A stretch of 33,151 nucleotides of DNA from JBBQNY01 sp038255255 (GCA_038255255.1 JBBSLL010000033.1:1-33151), one strand, 5' to 3'. Counted from the stretch's first letter, positions 24,710 through 31,481 are shown. Notes: a model not told the origin generated them from the sequence alone. A program made the numbers and translations.

Positions 24710-25114
24710 ATGTCCAACACGAACGTAGGCCTGGATGTCCGCAACTTTCCGTCCACCGGAAAAGATGGCTACACCGACACCACCGCCAGCAACAGGGCTG
24801 TCTACAGTTACAAATACAGCGGTGGCAGCGACGGCAACGGCAACATGGTCGAAACGGCCGACGGCGTCACCGGCACCATCACCATCACCCTGCACAGCGA
24901 CCCGCGTTATCAGGCCACTGGCGTCAACATCAGCGGCGACATCGAGGACCAGCTCTCCTGGAAGATGGCACCCAATTCCACGACGAGCGTCATCATCACC
25001 GACAAGGACACCGCATGCGGAAGCGGCTACTACAGCGTGGTGGTTTCCGACACGTCGGCGAACTGTACATTCGGCTGCGATCCGGCCATCTCCAACGTGC
25101 CCAAGGTGAACTGA
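24710..25114 (+). CDS. Small beta-rich protein, second of a tandem pair
   Basis: The 134-residue paralog of the preceding gene shares the opening NTNVGLDVRN, the GYT.TTA and VYSY.Y.GGSD blocks, LHSD.RYQ, TTS.IITD.D and the ending NC.F.CDP.ISN.PK. Cysteines 119 and 123 are at identical positions; C103 is unique to this copy. The most divergent stretch is residues 44-60. ATG 24710 has GAGGAG at ideal spacing. Separate strong ribosome sites suggest that both copies are made well. No signal sequence is seen, so a cytoplasmic role or export by a non-Sec route is possible. Function unknown. Confidence 0.8.
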   Translation: MSNTNVGLDVRNFPSTGKDGYTDTTASNRAVYSYKYSGGSDGNGNMVETADGVTGTITITLHSDPRYQATGVNISGDIEDQLSWKMAPNSTTSVIITDKDTACGSGYYSVVVSDTSANCTFGCDPAISNVPKVN

Positions 25115-25212
25115 TACCAGGTTGATCGGCTAAATCAGCCAGGTCCCGCCAACGCGCCGGCGCTCAATTGACGGAACAAATCCGCGAGCGGCGCACCTGC
25201 GCCGCCGTCCGG

Positions 25213-25258
25213 CCGGGCCTGCGTTCAAATGCCGGCCCGGTCCCGGGCGCCGGACCGG
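25213..25258. terminator. Inverted repeats between convergent genes
   Basis: Two overlapping GC-rich hairpins can form in the gap between the second small paralog (+) and the potassium channel (-): CCGGGCC at 25213-25219 with GGCCCGG at 25234-25240, and CCGGTCC at 25237-25243 with GGACCGG at 25252-25258. They suit a bidirectional terminator by position, but no T tract follows on either strand. Confidence 0.3.
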
Positions 25259-25723
25259 TTACGCGTCTTCGCGCCAGTAGCGGTCCATCTGCAGGAAGGT
25301 GAAGGATGCCGACCAGGTGATCAGCACGAGGCCCACCAGCGCCTCCGTTGATGCGAGCAGGCGCACGTGTCCCTGCGGCAGCAGATCACCGTAGCCGAGC
25401 GTGGTGTACGAGACCGAAGAAAAATAGACGCGGTCGAACCAGTCGACCGCGCCCGATGCCATGGCGATCTGGCCCGTGTCGGGGAACTGGCTGAGCACCG
25501 CGTACGCGAACGCGAAAATCCAGATTTCTGCGACGTGCATGCCGAGCATGGCGAAGATGGCGGTCAGCACATGCCAGCGTCCCAGCTCGCCGCTTCGGGC
25601 GCGGTGCTGGCGCGACAACAGGCTCAAGCCCTCGTAGTGCAGCGCAACGCAGATCCCCACCGTGACCAGCGTGACGCTGAGCACGATTGCACTGGATACC
25701 GCAGGGGAAACATCAATGGACAT
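25259..25723 (-). CDS. Two-TM potassium channel-like protein
   Basis: The 154-residue protein carries the K+ selectivity filter TLGYGD (108-113) in a pore loop preceded by WFDRVYFSSVSYT, with a hydrophobic outer helix before it and an inner helix after it (LVGLVLITWSASFTFL). Further hydrophobic segments at the N-terminus (about 10-30 and 52-78) suggest three to four helices in all. It belongs to the ion-channel (Ion_trans_2) superfamily and lacks an RCK or other ligand domain. ATG 25723 is preceded by GGGAAAG; the frame reaches 25777. It is on the same strand as the oxidase cluster but 129 bases past the 59-aa gene, so it is probably separate. Confidence 0.9.
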   Translation of the reverse strand: MSIDVSPAVSSAIVLSVTLVTVGICVALHYEGLSLLSRQHRARSGELGRWHVLTAIFAMLGMHVAEIWIFAFAYAVLSQFPDTGQIAMASGAVDWFDRVYFSSVSYTTLGYGDLLPQGHVRLLASTEALVGLVLITWSASFTFLQMDRYWREDA

Positions 25724-25852
25724 GCGTGCAAACTTTCCCGGTGCCCCATCCTGCCGGCACCGCGGGCGCGGCGTCACGCAAGCAGGCCATCATTCCGACA
25801 ACTCCCGGCGACATGCCGCGTCCTGAACCGGCAGGCGAGCCTGGCGACCCCG

Positions 25853-26032
25853 CTAGAGGTTGCGGACCTGCACGGCGACCAGCAGGAGTCCGAAGCCGAT
25901 GATCCACGACCAGTCGGCGATGTTGGCGTCGATCTTGAGCCCACCAAAATGCGCGAGCAGCGCCACCACATACAGGATGAGGCAGATGACCCAGGTGATC
26001 TGTCGTGGCGCGCTAGCCTTGTTGACTGCCAT
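25853..26032 (-). CDS. 59-residue two-TM membrane protein
   Basis: A short ORF from ATG 26032 to TAG 25853 encodes 59 residues beginning MAVNKASAPRQITWVICLIL, with two hydrophobic helices separated by a short polar turn (HFGGLKIDANIADW) and a final VRNL. The balanced membrane pattern and clean frame support a real gene. It lies 111 bases after ctaB on the same strand. Function unknown. Confidence 0.65.
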   Translation of the reverse strand: MAVNKASAPRQITWVICLILYVVALLAHFGGLKIDANIADWSWIIGFGLLLVAVQVRNL

Positions 26033-26143
26033 GGTCGCTTGTCCTGTTTGTGGTGGGTACTGCGAGCTGTGTCGCGAGGCCTGGTCCGCGTGGCGGACGG
26101 CTCGAAATCAGCGTACCACGCGACAAGCTGCACGCCGGGTCGA

Positions 26144-27052
26144 TTACAGCGCCGCAAGCTCCAGTTGCAGCGCGCTGGCTGCGGGCGCCGGCATCAGCCA
26201 GTGGTCCACGAGGAGGAATGCGAACAGTGCCATGAGGTACACGATCGAATAGCGAAACACCTCCAGCGCGAACTGCTCGTTGGGTGGCTTGAGCAGACGC
26301 ACGGCGTACCACACGAAACCGAGTCCCAGCACCAGCGCGCCACCGAGATAAATGAGCCCGCTCATGCCCGTCACCCAGGGCAGCATCGTCACCACCAGCA
26401 GCAGCACCGTGTAGAACAGCACGTGCCAGCGCGTGTAGGTGACGCCATACACGACCGGCAGCATCGGAATGGCGGCGCGCGCGTAATCCTCGCGACGGAA
26501 GATCGCCAGCGCCCAGAAATGCGGCGGCGTCCACACGAATACAATCAGTACCAGCAGCAGCGCATACGCATGCAGTTCGCCGGTCACGGCAGTCCAGCCA
26601 AGTGCCGGAGGGGCGGCGCCCGCGAGGCCGCCGATGACGATGTTCTGCGGCGTCGCGCGCTTGAGCCACGCGGTGTAGATCACCGCGTATCCGATCAACG
26701 ACGCAAACGTGAGCACGGCGGTCAGCGTGTTGACCCATGCGACCAGCACGGTCATGGACAGGACCGCGAGCAGCAGCGCAAAGACCATCGCCGCCCGTGT
26801 CGACACGACGCCGCGCACCATCGGACGATGCACGGTGCGCGCCATGAGCGCATCGATGCGCTGGTCGAGCACATGATTGATCGCAGCAGCCGACGCAGCG
26901 GCGAGCCAGATGCCGAGCAGGCCCGCGATGGACTCGCGCCACGGCGGCAGGCCCGGCACGGCCATGAACATGCCGACCACCGCGGTGAACGCGATGAGCG
27001 CCACCACACGCGGTTTGGTCAGGGCAACAAGATCGGAGAACTGCGGAATCAC
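26144..27052 (-). CDS. ctaB: Protoheme IX farnesyltransferase (heme O synthase)
   Basis: A 302-residue polytopic membrane prenyltransferase of the UbiA superfamily. The first aspartate-rich motif NHVLDQRID (59-67, D63 and D67) binds farnesyl diphosphate through Mg2+; the segment YTAWLKRATPQNIVIGGLAGA is also characteristic of CtaB/CyoE. It adds the farnesyl group to heme B, giving heme O for the aa3 oxidase. The GTG start (27050-27052) overlaps the ctaA stop as GTGA and has GGGAGCGGC upstream. Together with ctaA it completes heme A synthesis. Confidence 0.97.
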   Translation of the reverse strand: MIPQFSDLVALTKPRVVALIAFTAVVGMFMAVPGLPPWRESIAGLLGIWLAAASAAAINHVLDQRIDALMARTVHRPMVRGVVSTRAAMVFALLLAVLSMTVLVAWVNTLTAVLTFASLIGYAVIYTAWLKRATPQNIVIGGLAGAAPPALGWTAVTGELHAYALLLVLIVFVWTPPHFWALAIFRREDYARAAIPMLPVVYGVTYTRWHVLFYTVLLLVVTMLPWVTGMSGLIYLGGALVLGLGFVWYAVRLLKPPNEQFALEVFRYSIVYLMALFAFLLVDHWLMPAPAASALQLELAAL

Positions 27053-28173
27053 GCCGCTCCCTTGCGCCGCGGTGCGATGCGCGCCAGCATCCACACCAGC
27101 AGCGCCAACAGCAGCGCGGCGCCCGCGTTGTGCAGCGTGGCGACGGTCAGCGGCAAACCGAGACGTACGTTGCCGATCCCGAGCAGCACCTGCACGACCA
27201 CCAGCACGATCAGTGCCCACCCCGCCGCGCGCCAGGCCTGCGTGCGCACGAGCTTCGCGCCGAGCGCGAGCAGGTGACCGGCCACGAGGATCGCGAACAA
27301 CCGGTGCACGACCTGGATCGCCGCGCGGGCCGGTCCATCGAGGACCCCGCCCTCGTAATCGACGCCGACGCCCCGCCACAATACAAACGCATTGCTGAAA
27401 TCCATTGCGGGCCACCACTGGCCGAGGCATTTGGGGAAATCGACCCCGCAAGCCAACGCGGCGTAGTTGGCCGACGTCCAGCCGCCCAGCGCGATCTGCA
27501 GGGCCACGAGCACGATGCCGACGATCACCGCCGCGCGCTTCGGAGCCTCGTAGGGCAAATCACCGCGCAAACTTTTACGTTCGTCATCCCCGCGAAAGCG
27601 GGGATCCAGTGACTCTGAAACAGCTCGAAAGTCACTGGATTCCCGCCTGCGCGGGAATGACGAATCTGAAGATGTGCCGCGCGGGTGCAGGCGCGTTGCG
27701 ATCCAGACCAGCAGCGCGAACGTCGCCATTCCACCCATCAGGTGCGCCATCACGATGACGGGCTTGAGCTTGAGCGTGACGGTCCACATGCCGAGCAGCG
27801 CCTGGAACACGATCAGGATCGACACGAAAAATGCCGCGCGATGCGGCACGAGGGCTCCACGTCGGTGCGCACGCCAGGCACCCCACGCCATCGCGAACGT
27901 GGCCAGCATCAGCGCGCCGGCGATCATGCGGTGGAACTGTTCCCGCCACGCCTTGCCGACTTCGACCGGGCGCTCGAACTCCGCGTTCGCCAATGCAATC
28001 TCGCCGGGCGCGCTGGGCCACGTCAGCTTGCCGTAGCAGGTCGGCCAGTCCGGGCACGAGAGCCCGGCATTGGACAGTCGCACGTACGCTCCGAACACCA
28101 CGACGCAGAGACAAAGCGCGACAGCGAACGCGGCGAGGCGACGCAGCCCGCCCAATGCGACCGTGGAACTCAC
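27049..28173 (-). CDS. ctaA: Heme A synthase (COX15/CtaA) with an internal repeat-derived segment
   Basis: A 374-residue membrane protein that oxidises heme O to heme A. The four expected heme-ligand histidines are present in pairs of helices (H81, H144, H290, H348), as are the cysteine loops CPDWPTC (40-46) and CGVDFPKC (242-249). Between the two four-helix halves, residues ~170-197 (FPRRRES through PRFRGDD) are encoded by a palindromic intergenic-type repeat at 27581-27663. The reading frame stays open and all ligands are kept, so the gene is probably functional with an extra cytoplasmic linker. The start is GTG 28173, overlapping the stop of the Sco-like gene. Confidence 0.95.
   Translation of the reverse strand: MSSTVALGGLRRLAAFAVALCLCVVVFGAYVRLSNAGLSCPDWPTCYGKLTWPSAPGEIALANAEFERPVEVGKAWREQFHRMIAGALMLATFAMAWGAWRAHRRGALVPHRAAFFVSILIVFQALLGMWTVTLKLKPVIVMAHLMGGMATFALLVWIATRLHPRGTSSDSSFPRRRESSDFRAVSESLDPRFRGDDERKSLRGDLPYEAPKRAAVIVGIVLVALQIALGGWTSANYAALACGVDFPKCLGQWWPAMDFSNAFVLWRGVGVDYEGGVLDGPARAAIQVVHRLFAILVAGHLLALGAKLVRTQAWRAAGWALIVLVVVQVLLGIGNVRLGLPLTVATLHNAGAALLLALLVWMLARIAPRRKGAA
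27581..27663. repeat. Palindromic repeat element inside ctaA
   Basis: An 83-base element with matching ends (TCGTCAT and ATGACGA) and two internal hairpins (CCCCGCGAAAGCGGGG and TCCCGCCTGCGCGGGA). ATCCAGTGACT and AGTCACTGGAT form a further inverted pair between the hairpins. Such elements are common between genes in many proteobacteria, and their translations (FPRRRES, DPRFRGDD) are well known as repeat-derived peptides. Here the element lies inside an open coding frame. Confidence 0.9.
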
Positions 28174-28718
28174 CGCAGCAGTCGCTGCAGGTCGCGACGC
28201 AGGCCGCCGGGCTCGAAGCCTGCGTCGAATCGCATGACCAGGTAGCCGTGCGGATCGATCAGGTACACGGGCAGTCCCGCGCCGCCGGGCAGTGCCGGAG
28301 GAAGTGGGCTGCCCTGCAAGGTGACGGTATCGAATGGACTGCCGGGCACGAGGAGGGCCGAGGCGCCTGCGTCAGGCTGGCCGACAAAAAGGAGGTCGAC
28401 ATTGCCGGCGTGTCGACCGAGGCCCACCCACACCCGACGCACCGTGTCGAGCATCTGCGCACACCGCGCATCGCAGGCCGGCGGCGCGATCAGCAGAAGA
28501 TGCCAGCGACGCTCGCGGTTCTCCCACACGATCGGCTCGCCGCTCGAGGTCTGCGCTTGAACCCCACGGAAATCCTGCGCCGGCGCGTACAGAAAGCCGT
28601 GATTCCGCGATGCGGAGGGACGCCAGCCGCTGGCGAACAACGCGTATGCGATGACCAGCGGCGCCGCGAACAGCGCAGCGATGAGCAGCAGCCACGTACG
28701 AGATCGATTGGTTTTCAT
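28170..28718 (-). CDS. Membrane-anchored Sco-like thioredoxin-fold protein
   Basis: A 182-residue protein with one N-terminal membrane helix (about 9-29), then a periplasmic domain with PPACDARCAQML. This CxxxC pair is the copper/redox motif of SCO1/SenC proteins. VYLIDPHGYLVMRF near the end resembles the strand that carries the third SCO ligand, His. The gene occupies the slot between SURF1 and ctaA where an assembly protein of this shape is typical in gammaproteobacteria. Inferred role: copper delivery or thiol reduction for the CuA site. The start overlaps the SURF1 stop as ATGA, and its own stop overlaps ctaA. Confidence 0.82.
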   Translation of the reverse strand: MKTNRSRTWLLLIAALFAAPLVIAYALFASGWRPSASRNHGFLYAPAQDFRGVQAQTSSGEPIVWENRERRWHLLLIAPPACDARCAQMLDTVRRVWVGLGRHAGNVDLLFVGQPDAGASALLVPGSPFDTVTLQGSPLPPALPGGAGLPVYLIDPHGYLVMRFDAGFEPGGLRRDLQRLLR

Positions 28719-29434
28719 GTGCGCCGGAAGGCTAGCAGCCCCCATGTCAAGACGACGGTGGCGGACAACGCAAACCATTGCAGCGCGTACCCGCGATGTC
28801 GCGCGGGCGGCATGGCCGCGGGCACTGGTTCGTAAGCCCGCAGGAAGCCGCCAGGCAGGTCAGGGTCGAGTCTGAGAACCCCGTCGACGAGTCCTTCGCC
28901 CAGCGCCTCGTGCAGCGATGACCGGTCAAGATAAGCCAGCAAGGGCGGGCCGCCGTCGAACTCGATGGCGCCGTCGCCCATGCGCACGCCAACCCCGGGC
29001 AACGCCGTGAGCAGGCCACGGATTTCGGTTGGACCGACTACCGGAGGCGCGATGGCCGACGGCCTGCGCGTGCCGGGATCGATCGCGAGCCAGCCGCGAT
29101 CCACCAGCACGTGCGACCCGGATCCGGCGATGCGAAAGGGCGTCAGCACCCGCAGCCCGGCCCGCCCTTCATGGGACTGGTTGTCGAGCAGCAGTTCGCG
29201 CGCGGCGTCGAAGTGTCCACTCGCGACGATATTCACCGGTCGCTGCGGCCCCGGGACGGCGTCGCCCGAGAGACGCAGCGGGGCCGCACTCTGCGCCCCT
29301 TCCGCGGCTTTGAGCATCGCTTCCTTTTCACCCGCTCGCCCGAGTTGCCATTGGCCCAGCGCCGCGAAAATCGCAGCGAGCGCAAGTGCGGGCACGGCCC
29401 AGCCGAGTGCGCCCTTTTTCACGCGGAGACGCAC
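28715..29434 (-). CDS. SURF1-family cytochrome oxidase assembly protein
   Basis: About 239 residues with the SURF1 layout: an N-terminal TM helix ending ALGQWQLGRAGEK, a large periplasmic domain with SGHFDAARELLLDNQ, GLRVLTPF and LVDRGWLA, and a C-terminal TM helix (ALQWFALSATVVLTWG). SURF1 helps insert heme A into subunit I. The start is uncertain: GTG at 29461, 29434 or 29422 are all in frame; I chose 29434, which has AGG at about 9 bases. The two later starts leave room for the divergent promoter of the DUF2909 gene. Confidence 0.93.
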   Translation of the reverse strand: MRLRVKKGALGWAVPALALAAIFAALGQWQLGRAGEKEAMLKAAEGAQSAAPLRLSGDAVPGPQRPVNIVASGHFDAARELLLDNQSHEGRAGLRVLTPFRIAGSGSHVLVDRGWLAIDPGTRRPSAIAPPVVGPTEIRGLLTALPGVGVRMGDGAIEFDGGPPLLAYLDRSSLHEALGEGLVDGVLRLDPDLPGGFLRAYEPVPAAMPPARHRGYALQWFALSATVVLTWGLLAFRRT

Positions 29435-29445
29435 TGGGGCTGGCC

Positions 29446-29451
29446 TATACT
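29446..29451 (+). promoter_or_regulatory. Possible -10 element for the DUF2909 gene
   Basis: TATACT stands out against the GC-rich background 37 bases before the ATG of the small membrane-protein gene. No convincing -35 hexamer is found at normal spacing, so this is a weak call. Confidence 0.3.
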
Positions 29452-29488
29452 CCGCGCCCACTCTCGGTACATCGGTTCGGAATTCGCC

Positions 29489-29707
29489 ATGGGCTGGCAG
29501 AAAATACTCATCGTGGTGGCGTTTCTCGCGGTGCTCTACAACCTCGGCGCCGCGCTCTTCTACATGATGACCGACAAGGGTCAGACCGGGAACATGGCGC
29601 GCTCGCTCACGTGGCGCATCGGCCTCTCATTCGGCCTGATCCTGCTGGTGATTCTTGGCATCTTTACCGGGCTCATCGAGCCGCACGGCGTCATCGTCGG
29701 GCAATAG
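29489..29707 (+). CDS. DUF2909 twin-transmembrane protein
   Basis: A 72-residue protein with two membrane helices (WQKILIVVAFLAVLYNLGAA and the later LSFGLILLVILGIFTGL) joined by a polar loop containing DKGQTGN.ARSLTWRIG, the pattern of the DUF2909 family. Genes of this family sit beside the cytochrome oxidase cluster in many gammaproteobacteria and are presumed to help oxidase assembly, without proof. It is on the opposite strand to the rest of the cluster, between subunit III and SURF1. ATG 29489 has GGA 8 bases upstream. Confidence 0.88.
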   Translation: MGWQKILIVVAFLAVLYNLGAALFYMMTDKGQTGNMARSLTWRIGLSFGLILLVILGIFTGLIEPHGVIVGQ

Positions 29708-29720
29708 CGGGCCAGACCCG

Positions 29721-29792
29721 GTAGGTCAGGTCGCGCAGCGACCTGACGAAAGTCGCAGTCAATGTCAGGTCGGCGCAGCCGACCTGACCTAC
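29721..29792. repeat. Double-hairpin palindromic repeat at the 3' end of ctaE
   Basis: Outer inverted ends GTAGGTCAGGTC (29721-29732) and GACCTGACCTAC (29781-29792) enclose two hairpins. One has a 9-bp stem at 29725-29747 and the other a 10-bp stem at 29764-29788, both with loop CGCAG. The element fills the space between convergent DUF2909 and ctaE and contains the ctaE stop codon. It may also serve as a bidirectional terminator. Confidence 0.85.
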
Positions 29793-30670
29793 AGCACGTA
29801 GACGAACAGGAACAAGCCGAGCCACACCACGTCGACGAAGTGCCAGTACCACGCCACTGCCTCGAAGCCGAAGTGCTGGTCGCGGGTGAAGTGCCCCTTC
29901 GCGCAGCGGAACCAGATCACGGTGAGCATGATCGCACCGAGCGTCACGTGCATGCCGTGGAAGCCGGTGAGCATGAAGAACGTCGAGCCGTAGACGCCCG
30001 AACCGAGCGTGAGGTTGAGGTCGCGATACGCGTGGATGTATTCCTCGGCCTGGAAGAACAGGAAGGCCGCGCCGAGGGCGATGGTGGCACCCAGCCAGAT
30101 CAGCAGGTTGCGGCGATGCCCCGCGCGCAATGCGTGGTGCGCGAGGGTGATGGTGACGCCGGAAGAGAGCAGCAGCAGCGTGTTGAGCAATGGCAGGCCC
30201 CAGGCCGGAATCGTCTCGAAACGCCCGCCCACGCCGGCAGGGCCGCCCGTCGGCCAGGCCGATGAGAACAACGACCAGAGAAACTCGTTCGTTGCAACGC
30301 CATCGCCCGCGCCGCCCAGCCAGGGGATCGAGAACGCTCGCGCGTAGAACAGCGCACCGAAGAACGCCGCAAAGAACATCACTTCGGAAAAAATGAACCA
30401 CAACATGCCCATGCGGAAGGACACGTCGACCTGGTTGTTGTAATTGCCCGCCAGGCTTTCATTGATGACATCGCCGAACCAGCGGAACAGCATGAAGAGC
30501 ATCGCGGCGACCCCCGCCAGCAGCAGCCATCGCCCGGCATCGATCCCGCTGACCCACGACGCGGCACCCAGCATGGTGACGAACAGCGCAACCGAGCCAA
30601 CGATCGGCCAGCGGCTGGCACTCGGCACGAAATAGATGTTCGGATTGTGGGAAACAGCGGCGTGCGCCAT
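29789..30670 (-). CDS. ctaE: Cytochrome c oxidase subunit III
   Basis: The 293-residue product has seven membrane helices and subunit III hallmarks: YYVP-like IYFVPSASRWPI near the start, FRMGMLWFIFSEVMFF with the conserved Glu96, EYIHA, GFHGMHV and WHFVDVVWLGLFLFVY at the end. Subunit III stabilises subunit I in aa3 oxidases. I prefer ATG 30670 (GGTGA at 5 bases) to the GTG at 30679. The stop codon is inside a palindromic repeat, but the final VDVVWLGLFLFVYVL is normal, so the protein is intact. Confidence 0.97.
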   Translation of the reverse strand: MAHAAVSHNPNIYFVPSASRWPIVGSVALFVTMLGAASWVSGIDAGRWLLLAGVAAMLFMLFRWFGDVINESLAGNYNNQVDVSFRMGMLWFIFSEVMFFAAFFGALFYARAFSIPWLGGAGDGVATNEFLWSLFSSAWPTGGPAGVGGRFETIPAWGLPLLNTLLLLSSGVTITLAHHALRAGHRRNLLIWLGATIALGAAFLFFQAEEYIHAYRDLNLTLGSGVYGSTFFMLTGFHGMHVTLGAIMLTVIWFRCAKGHFTRDQHFGFEAVAWYWHFVDVVWLGLFLFVYVL

Positions 30671-30703
30671 GGGGTTCACCAGAAAGGAAGGATTGCGATC
30701 AGC

Positions 30704-30816
30704 TTTAAAGGGGTCAGATCCCTTTATCCGCGGATGATTGTCGTTCGTTCACTCTCGCTGCCGGGATAAAGGGATCTGACCCCTTTGACGCGGATAATTG
30801 ACTCTGACCCCTTTAA
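30704..30816. repeat. Inverted/direct repeat element spanning the ctaG 3' end
   Basis: A perfect 23-base inverted repeat (30707-30729 with 30764-30786) is followed by a third, partly degenerate copy (about 30788-30816) carrying GACTCTGACCCCTTT. The core AAAGGGGTCAGA occurs once on the + strand and twice on the - strand. The A/T-containing pattern with GGGTCAGA cores looks like a short mobile-type intergenic repeat. It supplies the last codons and stop of ctaG and most of the gap to ctaE. Confidence 0.88.
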
Positions 30817-31365
30817 GGCGACGCGCTCGGTGGCAATTTCGTTACGATAGAAAGTGTACGACAGAGTGAGCGTCTGCACGTCGCGCGGCAATGCCGGATC
30901 GACGATGAAACGCACCGGCATCGCGCGCGATTCACCCGGCTCGAGGCGCTGCTCCGTGAAACAGAAACACTCGGTCTTGTTGAAATACCTGGAGTTGGCG
31001 GCGGGCGCTACGCTCGGCACCGCGTTACCGACGATGGCGATGCCGGCCCGGTTGCTCGCAGTGAAGTTGGCGAGCGTCGGCACGCCCGGATGCACCTGCA
31101 TCTCAACCACGTCGGGTGCGAACTGCCACGCCAGATCCGACTGGACATTGGCGACGAACTGCACGGTCACCAACCTGTCCATGTCTGGCTTCTGCGATTC
31201 GACTGCGCTTGCGGTGGCCGCACTGTCGTCGAGCTTGATGCCGAATACACGTTCGCAGGCGATGCGGTATAGCGGCACGATCGAGAAGCAAAGCAGGAAC
31301 GTGGCGCCGCACGCCAACGCTCCGCGACGCAGCAGGCGAACGCTCTGGTCTTCGCGCCCGGTCAT
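30724..31365 (-). CDS. ctaG: Cytochrome c oxidase assembly protein CtaG (Cox11 type) with repeat-encoded tail
   Basis: A 213-residue protein with an N-terminal membrane anchor (about 15-35) and the Cox11 periplasmic domain, including NKTECFCFTEQ (copper ligands C133 and C135) and LTLSYTFY. It delivers copper to the CuB site of subunit I. Family members end shortly after LSYTF; here residues 184-213 (from LKGSESII on) are translated from the repeat element at 30704-30816, and the TAA lies inside the repeat. The functional core is complete. The start ATG 31365 overlaps the stop of the 39-aa gene as ATGA; ATG 31377 is an alternative. Confidence 0.95.
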   Translation of the reverse strand: MTGREDQSVRLLRRGALACGATFLLCFSIVPLYRIACERVFGIKLDDSAATASAVESQKPDMDRLVTVQFVANVQSDLAWQFAPDVVEMQVHPGVPTLANFTASNRAGIAIVGNAVPSVAPAANSRYFNKTECFCFTEQRLEPGESRAMPVRFIVDPALPRDVQTLTLSYTFYRNEIATERVALKGSESIIRVKGVRSLYPGSESERTTIIRG

Positions 31366-31481
31366 GCCCGGCCCCATCCCACAAGGACCAGGAAGCCGGC
31401 GTACACCGCCATGGCCAGCGCGCCCACGACCAGTGCCGTGCGGCGCGCCGCGCGGCGGCGGGCGAGGTCAGTGGGTGACAT
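31362..31481 (-). CDS. 39-residue single-TM protein between ctaD and ctaG
   Basis: A short ORF starting at ATG 31481, 14 bases inside the 3' end of ctaD, and ending in the ATGA overlap with ctaG. It encodes MSPTDLARRRAARRTALVV followed by one hydrophobic helix (GALAMAVYAGFLVLVGW). A basic N-terminus plus one helix is the shape of the small oxidase-assembly proteins often found at exactly this place. Its overlaps with both neighbours support translation. The role is inferred from position. Confidence 0.72.
   Translation of the reverse strand: MSPTDLARRRAARRTALVVGALAMAVYAGFLVLVGWGRA

Noticed and set aside
25367..27277. Long open frame of 636 codons on the + strand
   Set aside because: It is antisense to the potassium channel, the 59-aa gene and ctaB, which have clear family motifs. 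Its product is a low-complexity Arg/His/Gln-rich string typical of GC-rich shadow frames.
27049..28173. ctaA as a pseudogene broken by the repeat
   Set aside because: The frame is uninterrupted through the element and all four heme-ligand histidines and both cysteine loops remain.
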